Shown here: positions 1 through 7,566 of the stretch, piece by piece
How positions within the stretch are numbered: position 1 is the stretch's first letter
Layout: every line of letters begins with the position of its first letter
Source of the DNA: an uncultured Polaribacter sp.
GTDB lineage: Bacteria > Bacteroidota > Bacteroidia > Flavobacteriales > Flavobacteriaceae
Length of the DNA stretch: 15,215 nucleotides
NCBI GenBank assembly: GCA_937936695.1
Contig: CALHCK010000061.1
Coordinates: 1 to 15,215, forward strand
Direction: 5' to 3'
Translations under genes and position numbers: made by a program
The notes under the pieces: generated by a model
The model's database searches: none
What the model saw: the letters and a program-made list of their open reading frames with translations, nothing else
What the model was told of the DNA's origin: nothing

Positions 1-13
1 AAGTTTAGCTATT

Positions 14-144
14 GTTTAGGGCGTTCAGTGGTTTCCATTTATCAAAGAAACCACTGCGGGCTTTCGGCAGTCGCTATTTTTTTCGTGACCTCAAAAAATG
101 AGCTTCAACAAATGCCTCAATCCCTAACGCAAAATAACTTAGGG
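14..144. repeat. Structured intergenic repeat-like element
   Basis: Non-coding stretch 3' of the Coa1-like gene. Bases 18-130 are about 45% G+C by hand count, clearly richer than the AT-rich surroundings. It contains a perfect 10-bp stem, CAGTGGTTTC (26-35) against GAAACCACTG (47-56), with an 11-base loop. The word TTAGGG occurs at 16-21 and again at 139-144, and its complement CCCTAA at 122-127, so CCCTAA could pair with either copy. No open reading frame is convincing. Neither hairpin is followed by a T-tract on either strand, so it is not a classical terminator. Elements with ends like GGGCGTT and CCCTAACGC are, from memory, dispersed between genes in flavobacterial genomes; only one copy is visible here, so repeat status is an inference. 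Confidence 0.5.
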
Positions 145-148
145 CTTA

Positions 149-592
149 TTAAATACTTTCTAAAATTTTAGGCAATAAATTAATTTGTTCTTGAGTATTT
201 CTAATAAGAATGTATAAATCTTCGTAAACCCATTTTCCGTTCACTTTTATTCCTTTAACAACAAGTGTTCCTATGCCTTTAGAGCCTATAATTTGTTGAG
301 ATACATCAATTTCTCCATCTTTGTTGTTTAAAGAAATATTTCCATTACTCACACCCGTAAGGGTAAGATTGTCTCCTAAAGCAGCCACAACTTCAGGATT
401 TTTTTTGGCTTGTTCTAAAGCATATTTTACAGGTTCAGAAGTGTCAAATACTTTAGAAAACCCAAAAAAAGCAGCTCCAATACCAAAAACAAATAGTAAA
501 ATAATACCAATACAGCCACAACCGCAACCACCTACAGGTACTGCCCACATCCAGTTTCTTTTAAACCAGCTTTTTTGTTTTACATCATCCAT
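149..592 (-). CDS. Coa1-like single-pass membrane protein
   Basis: A 147-residue protein with a short Lys/Arg-containing N-terminus, one hydrophobic segment at about residues 14-45, and a soluble C-terminal domain at about 60-147. The start of the membrane segment carries an unusual GGCGCGC run (four Cys/Gly alternations). Overall shape and the C-terminal part resemble the cytochrome c oxidase assembly factor Coa1 family (Tim21-like fold), annotated in many flavobacteria. In mitochondria Coa1 assists Cox1 maturation; a bacterial role is not established and no cox gene is nearby. ATG start at 592. It lies 25 bases behind the larger M16 gene and is probably co-transcribed with both peptidase genes. 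Family assignment is moderately confident; function is unknown. Confidence 0.7.
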   Translation of the reverse strand: MDDVKQKSWFKRNWMWAVPVGGCGCGCIGIILLFVFGIGAAFFGFSKVFDTSEPVKYALEQAKKNPEVVAALGDNLTLTGVSNGNISLNNKDGEIDVSQQIIGSKGIGTLVVKGIKVNGKWVYEDLYILIRNTQEQINLLPKILESI

Positions 593-617
593 TTATGCAA
601 TATTTTTAAATAAAAAA

Positions 618-2666
618 TTATTCAAAATCGGTGGTAAACACTCCTTCATTTATTTTAATTTCTTGCACTTTAAATTTTAAATCTATAGGTCCAGATTTAA
701 TATCAATAGTGTGCGGAAACAAAATACCGTTTACTTTTTTGTAATTGCTAAAAATGGTAGGTACTTTAACATCTTTACCATCAGGAGTTTTTGTGGTAGT
801 TACAGATTTTATTTTTAAACCCGATTCCATATTATAATAAATTTCAGATTTATTGTACCCTATAACAATGGTTTTTTGTCCGTTTACCGCTTCAATTCTC
901 AATACTTCTCCAGAAGTGTAATTTAAATCGTCTATAATATATTGCTTAGATTGTTCTAACTTTAAATCTGTAGCAGGCATTGGTTTTCTTTGTCCTCGTA
1001 ATTCTGAATATCCTGTTTTTCCGTTAAAAACAGATTTCTGAAAAATTTGCCCCATCACAGAAATTTCTTGTAATGATTTATTAGGAGCTGCTTTTTTAAC
1101 AGTCATAACCAAAGGAGTTTCTTGTACAGTAGCAGTTGCCGTAGATTTTAATGTTTTTATTTGTAACACTTTATCCTTACCTCCAATAGCTTTTAGGTAT
1201 TTATTAATTACAGATTTAGCTGTTGTTTCTTTGGGTATAGGAAAAGACATTTCTGGCTTTGTAGTACTATTTCCTTTAGTATTAAAATAAGTAATGTTAT
1301 AGTCTGTTTTTTCTAAGTTTTTAAGAACTTCTATCCCTTTTCCTGTAATTACAATTCTTGCTTTATTTCCTTTAAAATATTTAATAGCCGCATCTTGTAC
1401 ATCGTTAATAGTAACGGCATTTATGTTGTTTATATAATTGGCATAAAAATTATCAGGTAAACCATATTTAGCAATATTTAGAGCGTAATTGGCTGCCGTT
1501 TTTGGTTTTTGCACATTCATAACAAAATTACCAATGTATTTTTCTTTTGCATTTGTAAGCTCTTCTGCAGATACTTTTTTATATCTAATTTTGGTAATTT
1601 CTTTCATTAGCTCTACCACAGCGCTATCTGTTACCATATTTCTAACGCTAGCAGTAGCTTTAAAAGTAGCTGCATGTCTGTTTTGTGTAACTTTAGAATA
1701 GGCACCGTAGGTGTACGCTTTGTCTTCGCGTAAATTTTGAAACAAACGAGCAGTACCACCACCTCCTAAAATTTGATTTGCTAATAATACCGCGTAATAA
1801 TCTTTGTCTTTTAAAGTTAAATTAATGTTGTTAATTACCGCAATTTTAGACTGAACAGCATTGGGCATATCAATAAAATTAATTTGAGTATTCTGTACGT
1901 TTGTTGGGGTAACAATATTTTGAGTAGGAATTGTTCCTTTTTTCCAAGTACTAAATAATGTAGTTACTAGCTTTTTTGTTTTTTTAGTATCTATATCTCC
2001 CTCTATAATTAAATAAGCATTGTTGGGTTTGTAGTAATTTTTGTAAAAACTTTTTACATCTTCTAAGGTAATTTTTAGAATAGATTCTTTAGAAGCAAAC
2101 TCTCCAAACGGGTGCTTTTTACCATAAGTTAACGCATTTTCTACACGATTGGCAATATTATCAATGTTTTTTTCTCCGGCTTTAATTCCGTCTAAAATTA
2201 TTTTAATTTCTTTATCAAATTCTTCTTTTGTAAAAGTAGCATTCTTTATACCATCTGCCATTAATTGTAGTACTTCCGGAAAATATTTTGTTAAAGAAGA
2301 AGCAAAAGCACCATGACTAGAAAAATTAATTCTAGCACCTAAATAATCTACTTTTTCATTAAAATTGTCTTTAGATATATTAGAGGTTCCTCTACCTAAC
2401 AAGCTACCCATTACATCAGATATTCCTGCAATATCTTCTTCAAAAACAGGAGGGTTGTCAATAGAAAGTCTTGCAGATACTCTTGGTAATTTATGGTTTT
2501 CTACCATAATAACCGTTATGCCGTTTTTAAGACCAAATCTTTTAGCCTTTCCTAATTTTACTTTTGGCGCAGGACCTGGTTTTGGCATTACACTTCTGTC
2601 TATCTGAGCATTTACAGTAAAAGACATTGTTATAATTGCTAATAATAATATTATTTGTGTTCTCAT
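618..2666 (-). CDS. M16-family protein without zinc site, with C-terminal domain
   Basis: A 682-residue exported protein; residues 1-20 form a signal peptide ending VNA before Gln21. Residues ~40-460 have the two-lobed M16 (insulinase/MPP-like) fold. Where active enzymes have HxxEH, this one has DVMGS (residues 84-88), aligned by the shared G...LLxxGT context, so zinc binding and catalysis are lost. It keeps the LREDKAYTYG segment (312-321) with Arg313 and Tyr318/Tyr320, the R/Y pair that in M16 enzymes binds the substrate backbone opposite the zinc site. Residues ~490-682 are an extra domain starting YLKAIGGKDK, resembling LolA/LolB-like beta folds found in Bacteroidota envelope proteins; that match is tentative. 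It follows the active M16 gene by 19 bases and is most likely its non-catalytic partner. Its substrate is unknown; location is probably periplasm or outer membrane. Confidence 0.88.
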   Translation of the reverse strand: MRTQIILLLAIITMSFTVNAQIDRSVMPKPGPAPKVKLGKAKRFGLKNGITVIMVENHKLPRVSARLSIDNPPVFEEDIAGISDVMGSLLGRGTSNISKDNFNEKVDYLGARINFSSHGAFASSLTKYFPEVLQLMADGIKNATFTKEEFDKEIKIILDGIKAGEKNIDNIANRVENALTYGKKHPFGEFASKESILKITLEDVKSFYKNYYKPNNAYLIIEGDIDTKKTKKLVTTLFSTWKKGTIPTQNIVTPTNVQNTQINFIDMPNAVQSKIAVINNINLTLKDKDYYAVLLANQILGGGGTARLFQNLREDKAYTYGAYSKVTQNRHAATFKATASVRNMVTDSAVVELMKEITKIRYKKVSAEELTNAKEKYIGNFVMNVQKPKTAANYALNIAKYGLPDNFYANYINNINAVTINDVQDAAIKYFKGNKARIVITGKGIEVLKNLEKTDYNITYFNTKGNSTTKPEMSFPIPKETTAKSVINKYLKAIGGKDKVLQIKTLKSTATATVQETPLVMTVKKAAPNKSLQEISVMGQIFQKSVFNGKTGYSELRGQRKPMPATDLKLEQSKQYIIDDLNYTSGEVLRIEAVNGQKTIVIGYNKSEIYYNMESGLKIKSVTTTKTPDGKDVKVPTIFSNYKKVNGILFPHTIDIKSGPIDLKFKVQEIKINEGVFTTDFE

Positions 2667-2685
2667 AAATTGATGTCTTTTTCTG

Positions 2686-3993
2686 TTATTTTTTCTCAGG
2701 TAAATATTCTAAAATTAATCGCTGATTTGGATTAAGGTATTTTTTTGCAACGTTTCTAATATCTTCTCTGGTAATAGAACGATAAATGTTTATTTCTGTA
2801 TTAATTAAGTTGGTGTCACCAAACAATACATGGTAACGAGCCAAAGAATTAGCAATACCTTCTACACTTGTATTTGCGTTTACAAATCTGTTTTCAAATT
2901 TGTTTTGTAATTTTTGATGCGCTTTTTCAGAAATCAATTCGGTTTGTATTTTTTGTATTTCTTGGTCTATTTCTTTAACCAGAGTATCTAATTTTGTATC
3001 ACCTAAAGGCAAACCATACAATACATACGTACCATAATCTTCTTGACTCAAATTAATAGCTCCTGCTTGTAAAGCTATTTTTTTAGTGTCTACTAATTTT
3101 TTATAAAGTACAGAACTTTTACCAGAGCTTAGGTAAGTAGATATCATGTCTAAAACCCTAGAATCTCTTGTTTTCATAGACGGTGTTCTGTATGCCGCAA
3201 TAATAGCAGGTATTTGTATGTTTGGGTCGTATGCTTTTGCGTTTATTTGTTGGGTAATAGGCGCTTCTTTAGAAAAGTTTCTTTTTATTTCTTTTCCCTT
3301 CGGGATTTCTTCAAAGTAATCAGAAATCATTTTTTTTGTATTCGCAATATTAATATCACCAGCAACAACTAAAGTAGCATTATTAGGTATGTAAAACTTT
3401 TTGTTAAAAGCTAAAAAATCATTTAAAGTAGCGTTATCTAAATGCTCCATTTTACCAATGGTAGTTCCTTTATAAGGATGTTTTTTAAAAAGATGTTTTT
3501 TTACATTTTCTAAAAACCGAGAATACGGTTGGTTGTCTATACGTAGTCTTTTTTCTTCTTTTACAACTTCGTTTTGGGTGTCTACTCCTTTCTGACCGAT
3601 AATAGGGTGTAACAAACGTTCAGACTCCATCCAAAGACCAAGTTCTAATTTATTTGATGGAAAAATTTCGTAATAATACGTTCTGTCATCTGTGGTGTTT
3701 GCATTGTTTTTACCTCCGTTAGATGATACTATTTTAAACCATTCTCCTTTTTTTATGTTTTTAGTACCTTCAAACAATAAATGCTCAAAAAAATGTGCCA
3801 TTCCTGTTCGGTTTGGTTGTTCATCTTTGGCACCTACATGATACATTACAGAAGTAACTACAACAGGCGCTGCATTGTCTTGATGTAAAATAACATGCAT
3901 TCCGTTGTTTAAATCATACTCTTCAAATTCAACCTTTTGGGCATTTATAGCAAGCGGTAGCCATAAAAGTAAAAGCAATCTATATTTTTTCAT
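2686..3993 (-). CDS. Zinc M16-family peptidase, catalytic subunit
   Basis: A 435-residue exported peptidase. Residues 1-18 form a signal peptide with a hydrophobic leucine run, ending INA before Gln19. The inverted zinc motif HFFEH is at 67-71: His67 and His71 are zinc ligands and Glu70 the catalytic base. The third ligand is expected in NEVVKEEKR (141-149), probably Glu146 or Glu147. At the place where the partner has its R/Y pair, this protein reads SVLYKKLVDTKKIALQ, so the substrate-clamping residues are absent. Length fits the short (~420-450 residue) M16B subunits that pair with a second chain. Likely a periplasmic oligopeptidase or processing protease; substrate unknown. First gene of a three-gene minus-strand unit, ATG start at 3993. 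Confidence 0.92.
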   Translation of the reverse strand: MKKYRLLLLLWLPLAINAQKVEFEEYDLNNGMHVILHQDNAAPVVVTSVMYHVGAKDEQPNRTGMAHFFEHLLFEGTKNIKKGEWFKIVSSNGGKNNANTTDDRTYYYEIFPSNKLELGLWMESERLLHPIIGQKGVDTQNEVVKEEKRLRIDNQPYSRFLENVKKHLFKKHPYKGTTIGKMEHLDNATLNDFLAFNKKFYIPNNATLVVAGDINIANTKKMISDYFEEIPKGKEIKRNFSKEAPITQQINAKAYDPNIQIPAIIAAYRTPSMKTRDSRVLDMISTYLSSGKSSVLYKKLVDTKKIALQAGAINLSQEDYGTYVLYGLPLGDTKLDTLVKEIDQEIQKIQTELISEKAHQKLQNKFENRFVNANTSVEGIANSLARYHVLFGDTNLINTEINIYRSITREDIRNVAKKYLNPNQRLILEYLPEKK

Positions 3994-4081
3994 GCGAATC
4001 TTTATTGTTTAATTTACAGTAGTTGTTTGTGTTAGACATTTGTTAATAAAAAATGTTACGGTAAACAACATAATATATCAT

Positions 4082-4089
4082 CAAAAGTA
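4082..4089 (-). promoter_or_regulatory. Candidate -7 element for the M16 operon
   Basis: On the minus strand this reads TACTTTTG, matching the Bacteroidota -7 consensus TAnnTTTG. It lies 88 bases before the ATG of the M16 peptidase, predicting a leader of about 75-80 bases. No TTG is found at the expected -33 distance, so the call is weak and rests on the -7 word alone in an AT-rich region. Confidence 0.3.
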
Positions 4090-4141
4090 AAAAAGATTAT
4101 TAATAAAAAATTTATTCATCTGATTTTTATGTAATTATTTG

Positions 4142-4159
4142 TGTAACAATATTGTTACA
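4142..4159. promoter_or_regulatory. Perfect 18-bp palindrome, candidate operator
   Basis: TGTAACAAT followed directly by its exact reverse complement ATTGTTACA. The right arm contains the TTG (4152-4154) that forms the -33 element of the rplU promoter, so a bound dimeric regulator would compete with or position RNA polymerase. The palindrome has no spacer, so it is a poor RNA hairpin, and it lies upstream of the predicted transcription start, which favours a DNA-level site. A TGTTAC half-site also occurs at 4054-4059. The regulator is unknown. Confidence 0.6.
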
Positions 4160-4181
4160 TTCTAAAAAATATGTATATTTG
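4152..4181 (+). promoter_or_regulatory. rplU-rpmA promoter (Bacteroidota type)
   Basis: TTG at 4152-4154 and TATATTTG at 4174-4181 (TAnnTTTG) are separated by 19 bases, the usual spacing for the primary sigma factor of Bacteroidota. Transcription should begin around 4186-4190, giving a leader of roughly 50 bases before the rplU ATG. It is the best-formed promoter in the window, as expected for ribosomal protein genes. No Shine-Dalgarno sequence precedes the ATG, which is normal for this phylum. Confidence 0.78.
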
Positions 4182-4240
4182 CATCCGCATTTTCAATAGA
4201 AAAATGTTAATAATTAGTATAAATACGCAAAACAAATAGT

Positions 4241-4876
4241 ATGTACGCAATCGTAGAGATAGCAGGGCAACAGTTTAAAGTAGCAAAAGACCAAAAGGTA
4301 TACGTTCATCGTTTACAAGGAGAAGCAGGATCAGAAGTAACTTTTGATAACGTTCTTTTATTAGATGATAACGGAAGTGTATCTATTGGCGCCCCAGCTA
4401 TAGAAGGAGCCGCTGTAACGGCAAAAATTTTAAGTCACTTAAAAGGTGATAAAGTAATCGTTTTTAAGAAAAAAAGAAGAAAAGGTTACAAAAAGAAAAA
4501 TGGTCACAGACAGTATTTAAGTGAGATTCAAATTGAATCTATTGCTAGTTCTGGTGCTAAAAAAGTTGCAAAAAAAGAAGCTGCTCCAGCAAAAGCTGCA
4601 GCTCCTAAAAAAGCAAACAAAGCAGACGATTTAAAGAAAATTGAAGGTGCTGGTCCTAAAGCTGCAGAAGCTTTAACAAATGCAGGAATAGATACTTTTG
4701 AAAAAGTAGCTAATACTGATGCAGCAAAATTGAGTGAAATCTTAACAGCAGCAAGCTCTAGATTATCTCATATTGTAACTACTACTTGGCCAAAGCAAGC
4801 AAGATTAGCTGCAGATGGTAAGTGGGATGAATTAAAAGTATTACAAGATAGATTAGACGGAGGTATCGAAAGATAG
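4241..4876 (+). CDS. rplU: 50S ribosomal protein bL21 with C-terminal HhH-like extension
   Basis: A 211-residue protein; ordinary bL21 is about 103 residues. Residues 1-103 are a full bL21 domain: N-terminal YAIVEIAGQQFKV and the basic RNA-binding segment FKKKRRKGYKKKNGHRQ (75-91). Residues ~104-127 are a Lys/Ala-rich linker. Residues ~128-211 form a second domain whose start, LKKIEGAGPKAAEALTNAGI (131-150), is a helix-hairpin-helix signature with the IEGxGPK turn, as in DUF4332-like or topoisomerase/ligase-type HhH modules. Extended bL21 proteins of this type are found in flavobacteria; the job of the extension is not known to me, but nucleic-acid binding is the natural inference. It is followed 42 bases later by rpmA, the standard L21-L27 operon. 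Confidence 0.97.
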   Translation: MYAIVEIAGQQFKVAKDQKVYVHRLQGEAGSEVTFDNVLLLDDNGSVSIGAPAIEGAAVTAKILSHLKGDKVIVFKKKRRKGYKKKNGHRQYLSEIQIESIASSGAKKVAKKEAAPAKAAAPKKANKADDLKKIEGAGPKAAEALTNAGIDTFEKVANTDAAKLSEILTAASSRLSHIVTTTWPKQARLAADGKWDELKVLQDRLDGGIER

Positions 4877-4918
4877 TCTTTTAAAATCTAACTTATAAAC
4901 CTATAAAAACTCAATAAA

Positions 4919-5179
4919 ATGGCACATAAAAAAGGTGTAGGTAGTTCGAAGAATGGTAGAGAATCAGAATCAAAACGTTTAGGTGTTAAGATTTTTGGTG
5001 GTCAAGCAGCAATAGCTGGTAACATTATCGTTCGTCAAAGAGGAACTACACACAATCCAGGAGAAAACGTTTACATGGGTAAAGATCATACTTTACATGC
5101 AAAAGTTGATGGAATTGTAGAATTTCAAAAGAAAAGAGATAATAGATCTTACGTATCTATTACTCCATTTGAAGCTTAG
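4919..5179 (+). CDS. rpmA: 50S ribosomal protein bL27
   Basis: An 86-residue protein of normal length for bL27. The N-terminus MAHKKGVGSSKNGRESES is the conserved arm that reaches toward the peptidyl transferase centre, followed by KRLGVKIFGGQ and the IVRQRGTTHNPGENVYMGKDHTLHA core. There is no Firmicutes-type N-terminal extension needing proteolytic removal; the His-Lys-Lys arm starts straight after the Met. Second gene of the rplU-rpmA operon, with the intrinsic terminator 26 bases after the stop codon. Confidence 0.98.
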   Translation: MAHKKGVGSSKNGRESESKRLGVKIFGGQAAIAGNIIVRQRGTTHNPGENVYMGKDHTLHAKVDGIVEFQKKRDNRSYVSITPFEA

Positions 5180-5200
5180 AAACTAAGTTTTAAAACGTAT

Positions 5201-5233
5201 AAAAAAGCTCAAACATTTGTTTGAGCTTTTTTT
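5201..5233 (+). terminator. Intrinsic terminator of rplU-rpmA
   Basis: A 9-bp perfect stem AGCTCAAAC (5206-5214) and GTTTGAGCT (5219-5227) around an ATTT loop, followed by a T-run to 5233. The A-run at 5201-5205 pairs with the T-run, so the structure could also terminate transcription on the opposite strand. It separates the ribosomal protein operon from waaA. Confidence 0.92.
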
Positions 5234-5297
5234 GTTTAACATATTTATAGTTTTTATTTACTATACTTTACAATTACTATTTTGTATTTTTACAGTT

Positions 5298-6530
5298 ATG
5301 AAATTTTTGTACAATTTAGGAATTTTTCTGGCTTCTATAATATTGCCAATTATTGGCTTTTTTAATAAAAAAATAAAGCTTTTTGTTAATGGTAGAAAAG
5401 AATCGTTTTCTAAAATTGATGTATTAAAAGGAGAAAAAGTAGTTTGGTTTCATGTAGCTTCTTTAGGTGAGTTTGAACAAGCAAGACCTATTATAGAAGC
5501 ATTAAAAAATACACATGCCAGCCATAAAATATTAGTTACTTTTTTTTCGCCTTCTGGCTATGAAATCAGGAAAAACTACAATTTAGCAGATGTAGTTTGC
5601 TATTTGCCTTTAGATAGCGTTGCTAATGCAAAAAAGTTTATAGAAACTGTAAAGCCAGTTGCGGCAATTTTTATAAAATATGAGTTTTGGCCAAATATGT
5701 TAAATGAATTGCATAAGAAAGAGATTAAAACAATTTTAGTTTCAGGAATTTTAAGAGAAGAGCAATTGTTTTTTAAATGGTATGGTGGTTTTATGAAAGA
5801 TTCTTTAAAAGCATTTCATCATTTTTTTGTTCAAAATCAAACTTCTAAGAAACTATTAAATTCAATTAATTTTAAAAATGTTACCGTTTCTGGTGATACT
5901 CGTTTTGATAGAGTTTTTAAAATTTTAGAACAAGACAATCATTTAAGTTTTATAGAAACATTTAAAAACAATGCATACGCAATTATTGCAGGAAGTACTT
6001 GGAAAGAAGATGAAGCGTTGTTGGTAAATTACATAAATAACCATGCAACAAAAGATGAAAAATTTATTATAGCACCGCATAATATAAAGAAAGAGGCAAT
6101 TGATGTATTACAGGCATCCATCAATAAAAAAACGGTACTATTCTCTGAAAAAGAAAATAAAGATTTAAAAGATTATGATGTTTTTATAATAGATACTATA
6201 GGTATTCTTACAAAAATTTATAAGGCAGCAGATATTGCTTATGTGGGCGGAGGTTTAAAAACAGGCTTACATAATATTTTAGAACCAGCTACTTTTGGAG
6301 TGCCTGTGATTATAGGGGATAAATACAATAAATTTAAAGAAGCGGTAGATTTAGTAAAAATTGGAGGCTGTATTTCTATAAATAACCAAGAAACATTTAC
6401 TAATAATTTACAACTTTTAAAAGATGATAAAAGTCTTAGAAATTTAACAGGAATTATCAATAAAAAATATATTGAAGACAATTTGGGTGCTACAGATTTG
6501 GTAGTAAACTACTTAAAAGATAAAATTTAA
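5298..6530 (+). CDS. waaA: 3-deoxy-D-manno-octulosonic acid (Kdo) transferase
   Basis: A 410-residue GT-B glycosyltransferase (family GT30) that moves Kdo from CMP-Kdo onto lipid A precursor at the cytoplasmic face of the inner membrane. Residues ~3-21 are a hydrophobic membrane anchor. HVASLGEFEQARP (52-64) holds Glu58, equivalent to the catalytic base in this family. Further support: YEFWPN, SGDTRFDRV, and the C-terminal nucleotide-binding block YVGGGLKTGLHNILEPATFG with the HNxLEPA signature. The ATG at 5298 is chosen because an in-frame TTG at 5217 would start inside the rpmA terminator hairpin and add 27 residues lacking family similarity. A promoter must lie in 5234-5297, but I see only a poor TATTTTG word at 5278-5284. 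moaA starts 1 base after its stop codon. Confidence 0.95.
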   Translation: MKFLYNLGIFLASIILPIIGFFNKKIKLFVNGRKESFSKIDVLKGEKVVWFHVASLGEFEQARPIIEALKNTHASHKILVTFFSPSGYEIRKNYNLADVVCYLPLDSVANAKKFIETVKPVAAIFIKYEFWPNMLNELHKKEIKTILVSGILREEQLFFKWYGGFMKDSLKAFHHFFVQNQTSKKLLNSINFKNVTVSGDTRFDRVFKILEQDNHLSFIETFKNNAYAIIAGSTWKEDEALLVNYINNHATKDEKFIIAPHNIKKEAIDVLQASINKKTVLFSEKENKDLKDYDVFIIDTIGILTKIYKAADIAYVGGGLKTGLHNILEPATFGVPVIIGDKYNKFKEAVDLVKIGGCISINNQETFTNNLQLLKDDKSLRNLTGIINKKYIEDNLGATDLVVNYLKDKI

Positions 6531-6531
6531 A

Positions 6532-7524
6532 ATGAGCAAATTAATAGACAATTTTGGTCGTCAGATGGAGTATGTGCGTTTGGCAGTAACAGACCGATGT
6601 AACTTGCGATGCCAATATTGTATGCCTGCTCATGGAATAGCAATTGTACCAAGAGACGAGTTACTTACATTTAAAGAAATGTACCGTGTTATTAGAGTGT
6701 TAACAGAGTTGGGTGTTAATAAGGTAAGACTAACTGGAGGCGAACCTTTTGTACGTAAAGATTTTGTTGGTTTTTTAGAAATGTTGTCTTACAACGATTT
6801 GTTAGATGCGATTAATATTACTACAAATGGTGCATTAATATCTCATCATATAGATAAAATAGAACAGCTTAAAAAAGTTAAAAACATTAATTTAAGTATA
6901 GATAGTTTACAGCGAGATAAATTTGCAAAAATTACAAGAAGAGATGTTTTTCCGGAAGTGTATAAAACTTTTGAGTTGTTAGAAAAAAGTAGTTTAAATT
7001 TAAAATTGAATGTTGTTGTCCAGTCTGGTTTTAATACCGATGAAATTGTTGATTTTGTAAGATTGACAAAAGATAAAAATGTTGCTGTACGTTTTATAGA
7101 AGAGATGCCTTTTAACGGAAAAGGGCAAAGAGAAATGAATGAAAACTGGACGCTTAAGAAAATTTTAAAAGAAATTGAAACTGAATTTAAAGTAGAGCCC
7201 GTACAAGCAGCAAAATCTTCTACTTCTAGAAATTTTAAAATAGATAATCATTTAGGAAGTATTGGTATCATACCTGCATTTACTAGAACTATTTGTAACG
7301 ATTGTAATAGAATACGTATTACTAGTACAGGTACTTTTAAAAATTGTTTGTTTGATGATGGTGTTTTTAATTTAAGAGATTTTATTAGAAAAGGTGCTTC
7401 TAATGACGATTTGAAAGAAGTGTTTTTAAGTTTAGTAAAACAAAAACCAGAAAATGGTTTTATAGCAGAAGCCAATCGAAAAAAAGGAAGTGTTTCTGAA
7501 AGTATGAGTACTATTGGAGGCTAA
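6532..7524 (+). CDS. moaA: GTP 3',8-cyclase MoaA
   Basis: A 330-residue radical SAM enzyme making 3',8-cyclo-7,8-dihydro-GTP, the first committed step of molybdenum cofactor synthesis. The N-terminal SAM cluster motif is CNLRCQYC (Cys23, Cys27, Cys30), followed by LTGGEP (68-72) for SAM binding. The second [4Fe-4S] cluster that binds GTP is formed by Cys255, Cys258 and Cys272 (C-x2-C-x13-C). The protein ends in MSTIGG; the terminal Gly-Gly pair (329-330) is the conserved tail inserted into the active site and needed for activity. All key residues are present. It starts 1 base after the waaA stop, so it is presumably translated from the same message despite the unrelated pathway. Confidence 0.98.
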   Translation: MSKLIDNFGRQMEYVRLAVTDRCNLRCQYCMPAHGIAIVPRDELLTFKEMYRVIRVLTELGVNKVRLTGGEPFVRKDFVGFLEMLSYNDLLDAINITTNGALISHHIDKIEQLKKVKNINLSIDSLQRDKFAKITRRDVFPEVYKTFELLEKSSLNLKLNVVVQSGFNTDEIVDFVRLTKDKNVAVRFIEEMPFNGKGQREMNENWTLKKILKEIETEFKVEPVQAAKSSTSRNFKIDNHLGSIGIIPAFTRTICNDCNRIRITSTGTFKNCLFDDGVFNLRDFIRKGASNDDLKEVFLSLVKQKPENGFIAEANRKKGSVSESMSTIGG

Positions 7525-7566
7525 TTTTTTTAATAGCTGTGTGCTAAAATTTAGTAAAACAAAAAA

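Noticed and set aside
26..56. Hairpin as a terminator for the Coa1-like gene
   Set aside because: No T-tract follows the stem on the minus strand, and the hairpin is about 90 bases beyond the stop codon.
1489..1701. Small plus-strand frames inside minus-strand genes (also 321-680, 2365-2607, 13534-13743)
   Set aside because: They are antisense shadows of well-supported genes, with no family signature of their own.
5217..5297. Longer waaA frame starting at TTG 5217
   Set aside because: The start sits in the loop of the rpmA terminator and the added 27 residues look like translated T-rich spacer; the ATG at 5298 gives the normal family N-terminus.
7555..7566. A-rich run before the moeA ATG as a ribosome binding site
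   Set aside because: It has no Shine-Dalgarno complementarity; A-rich leaders are general in this group and do not decide the start.
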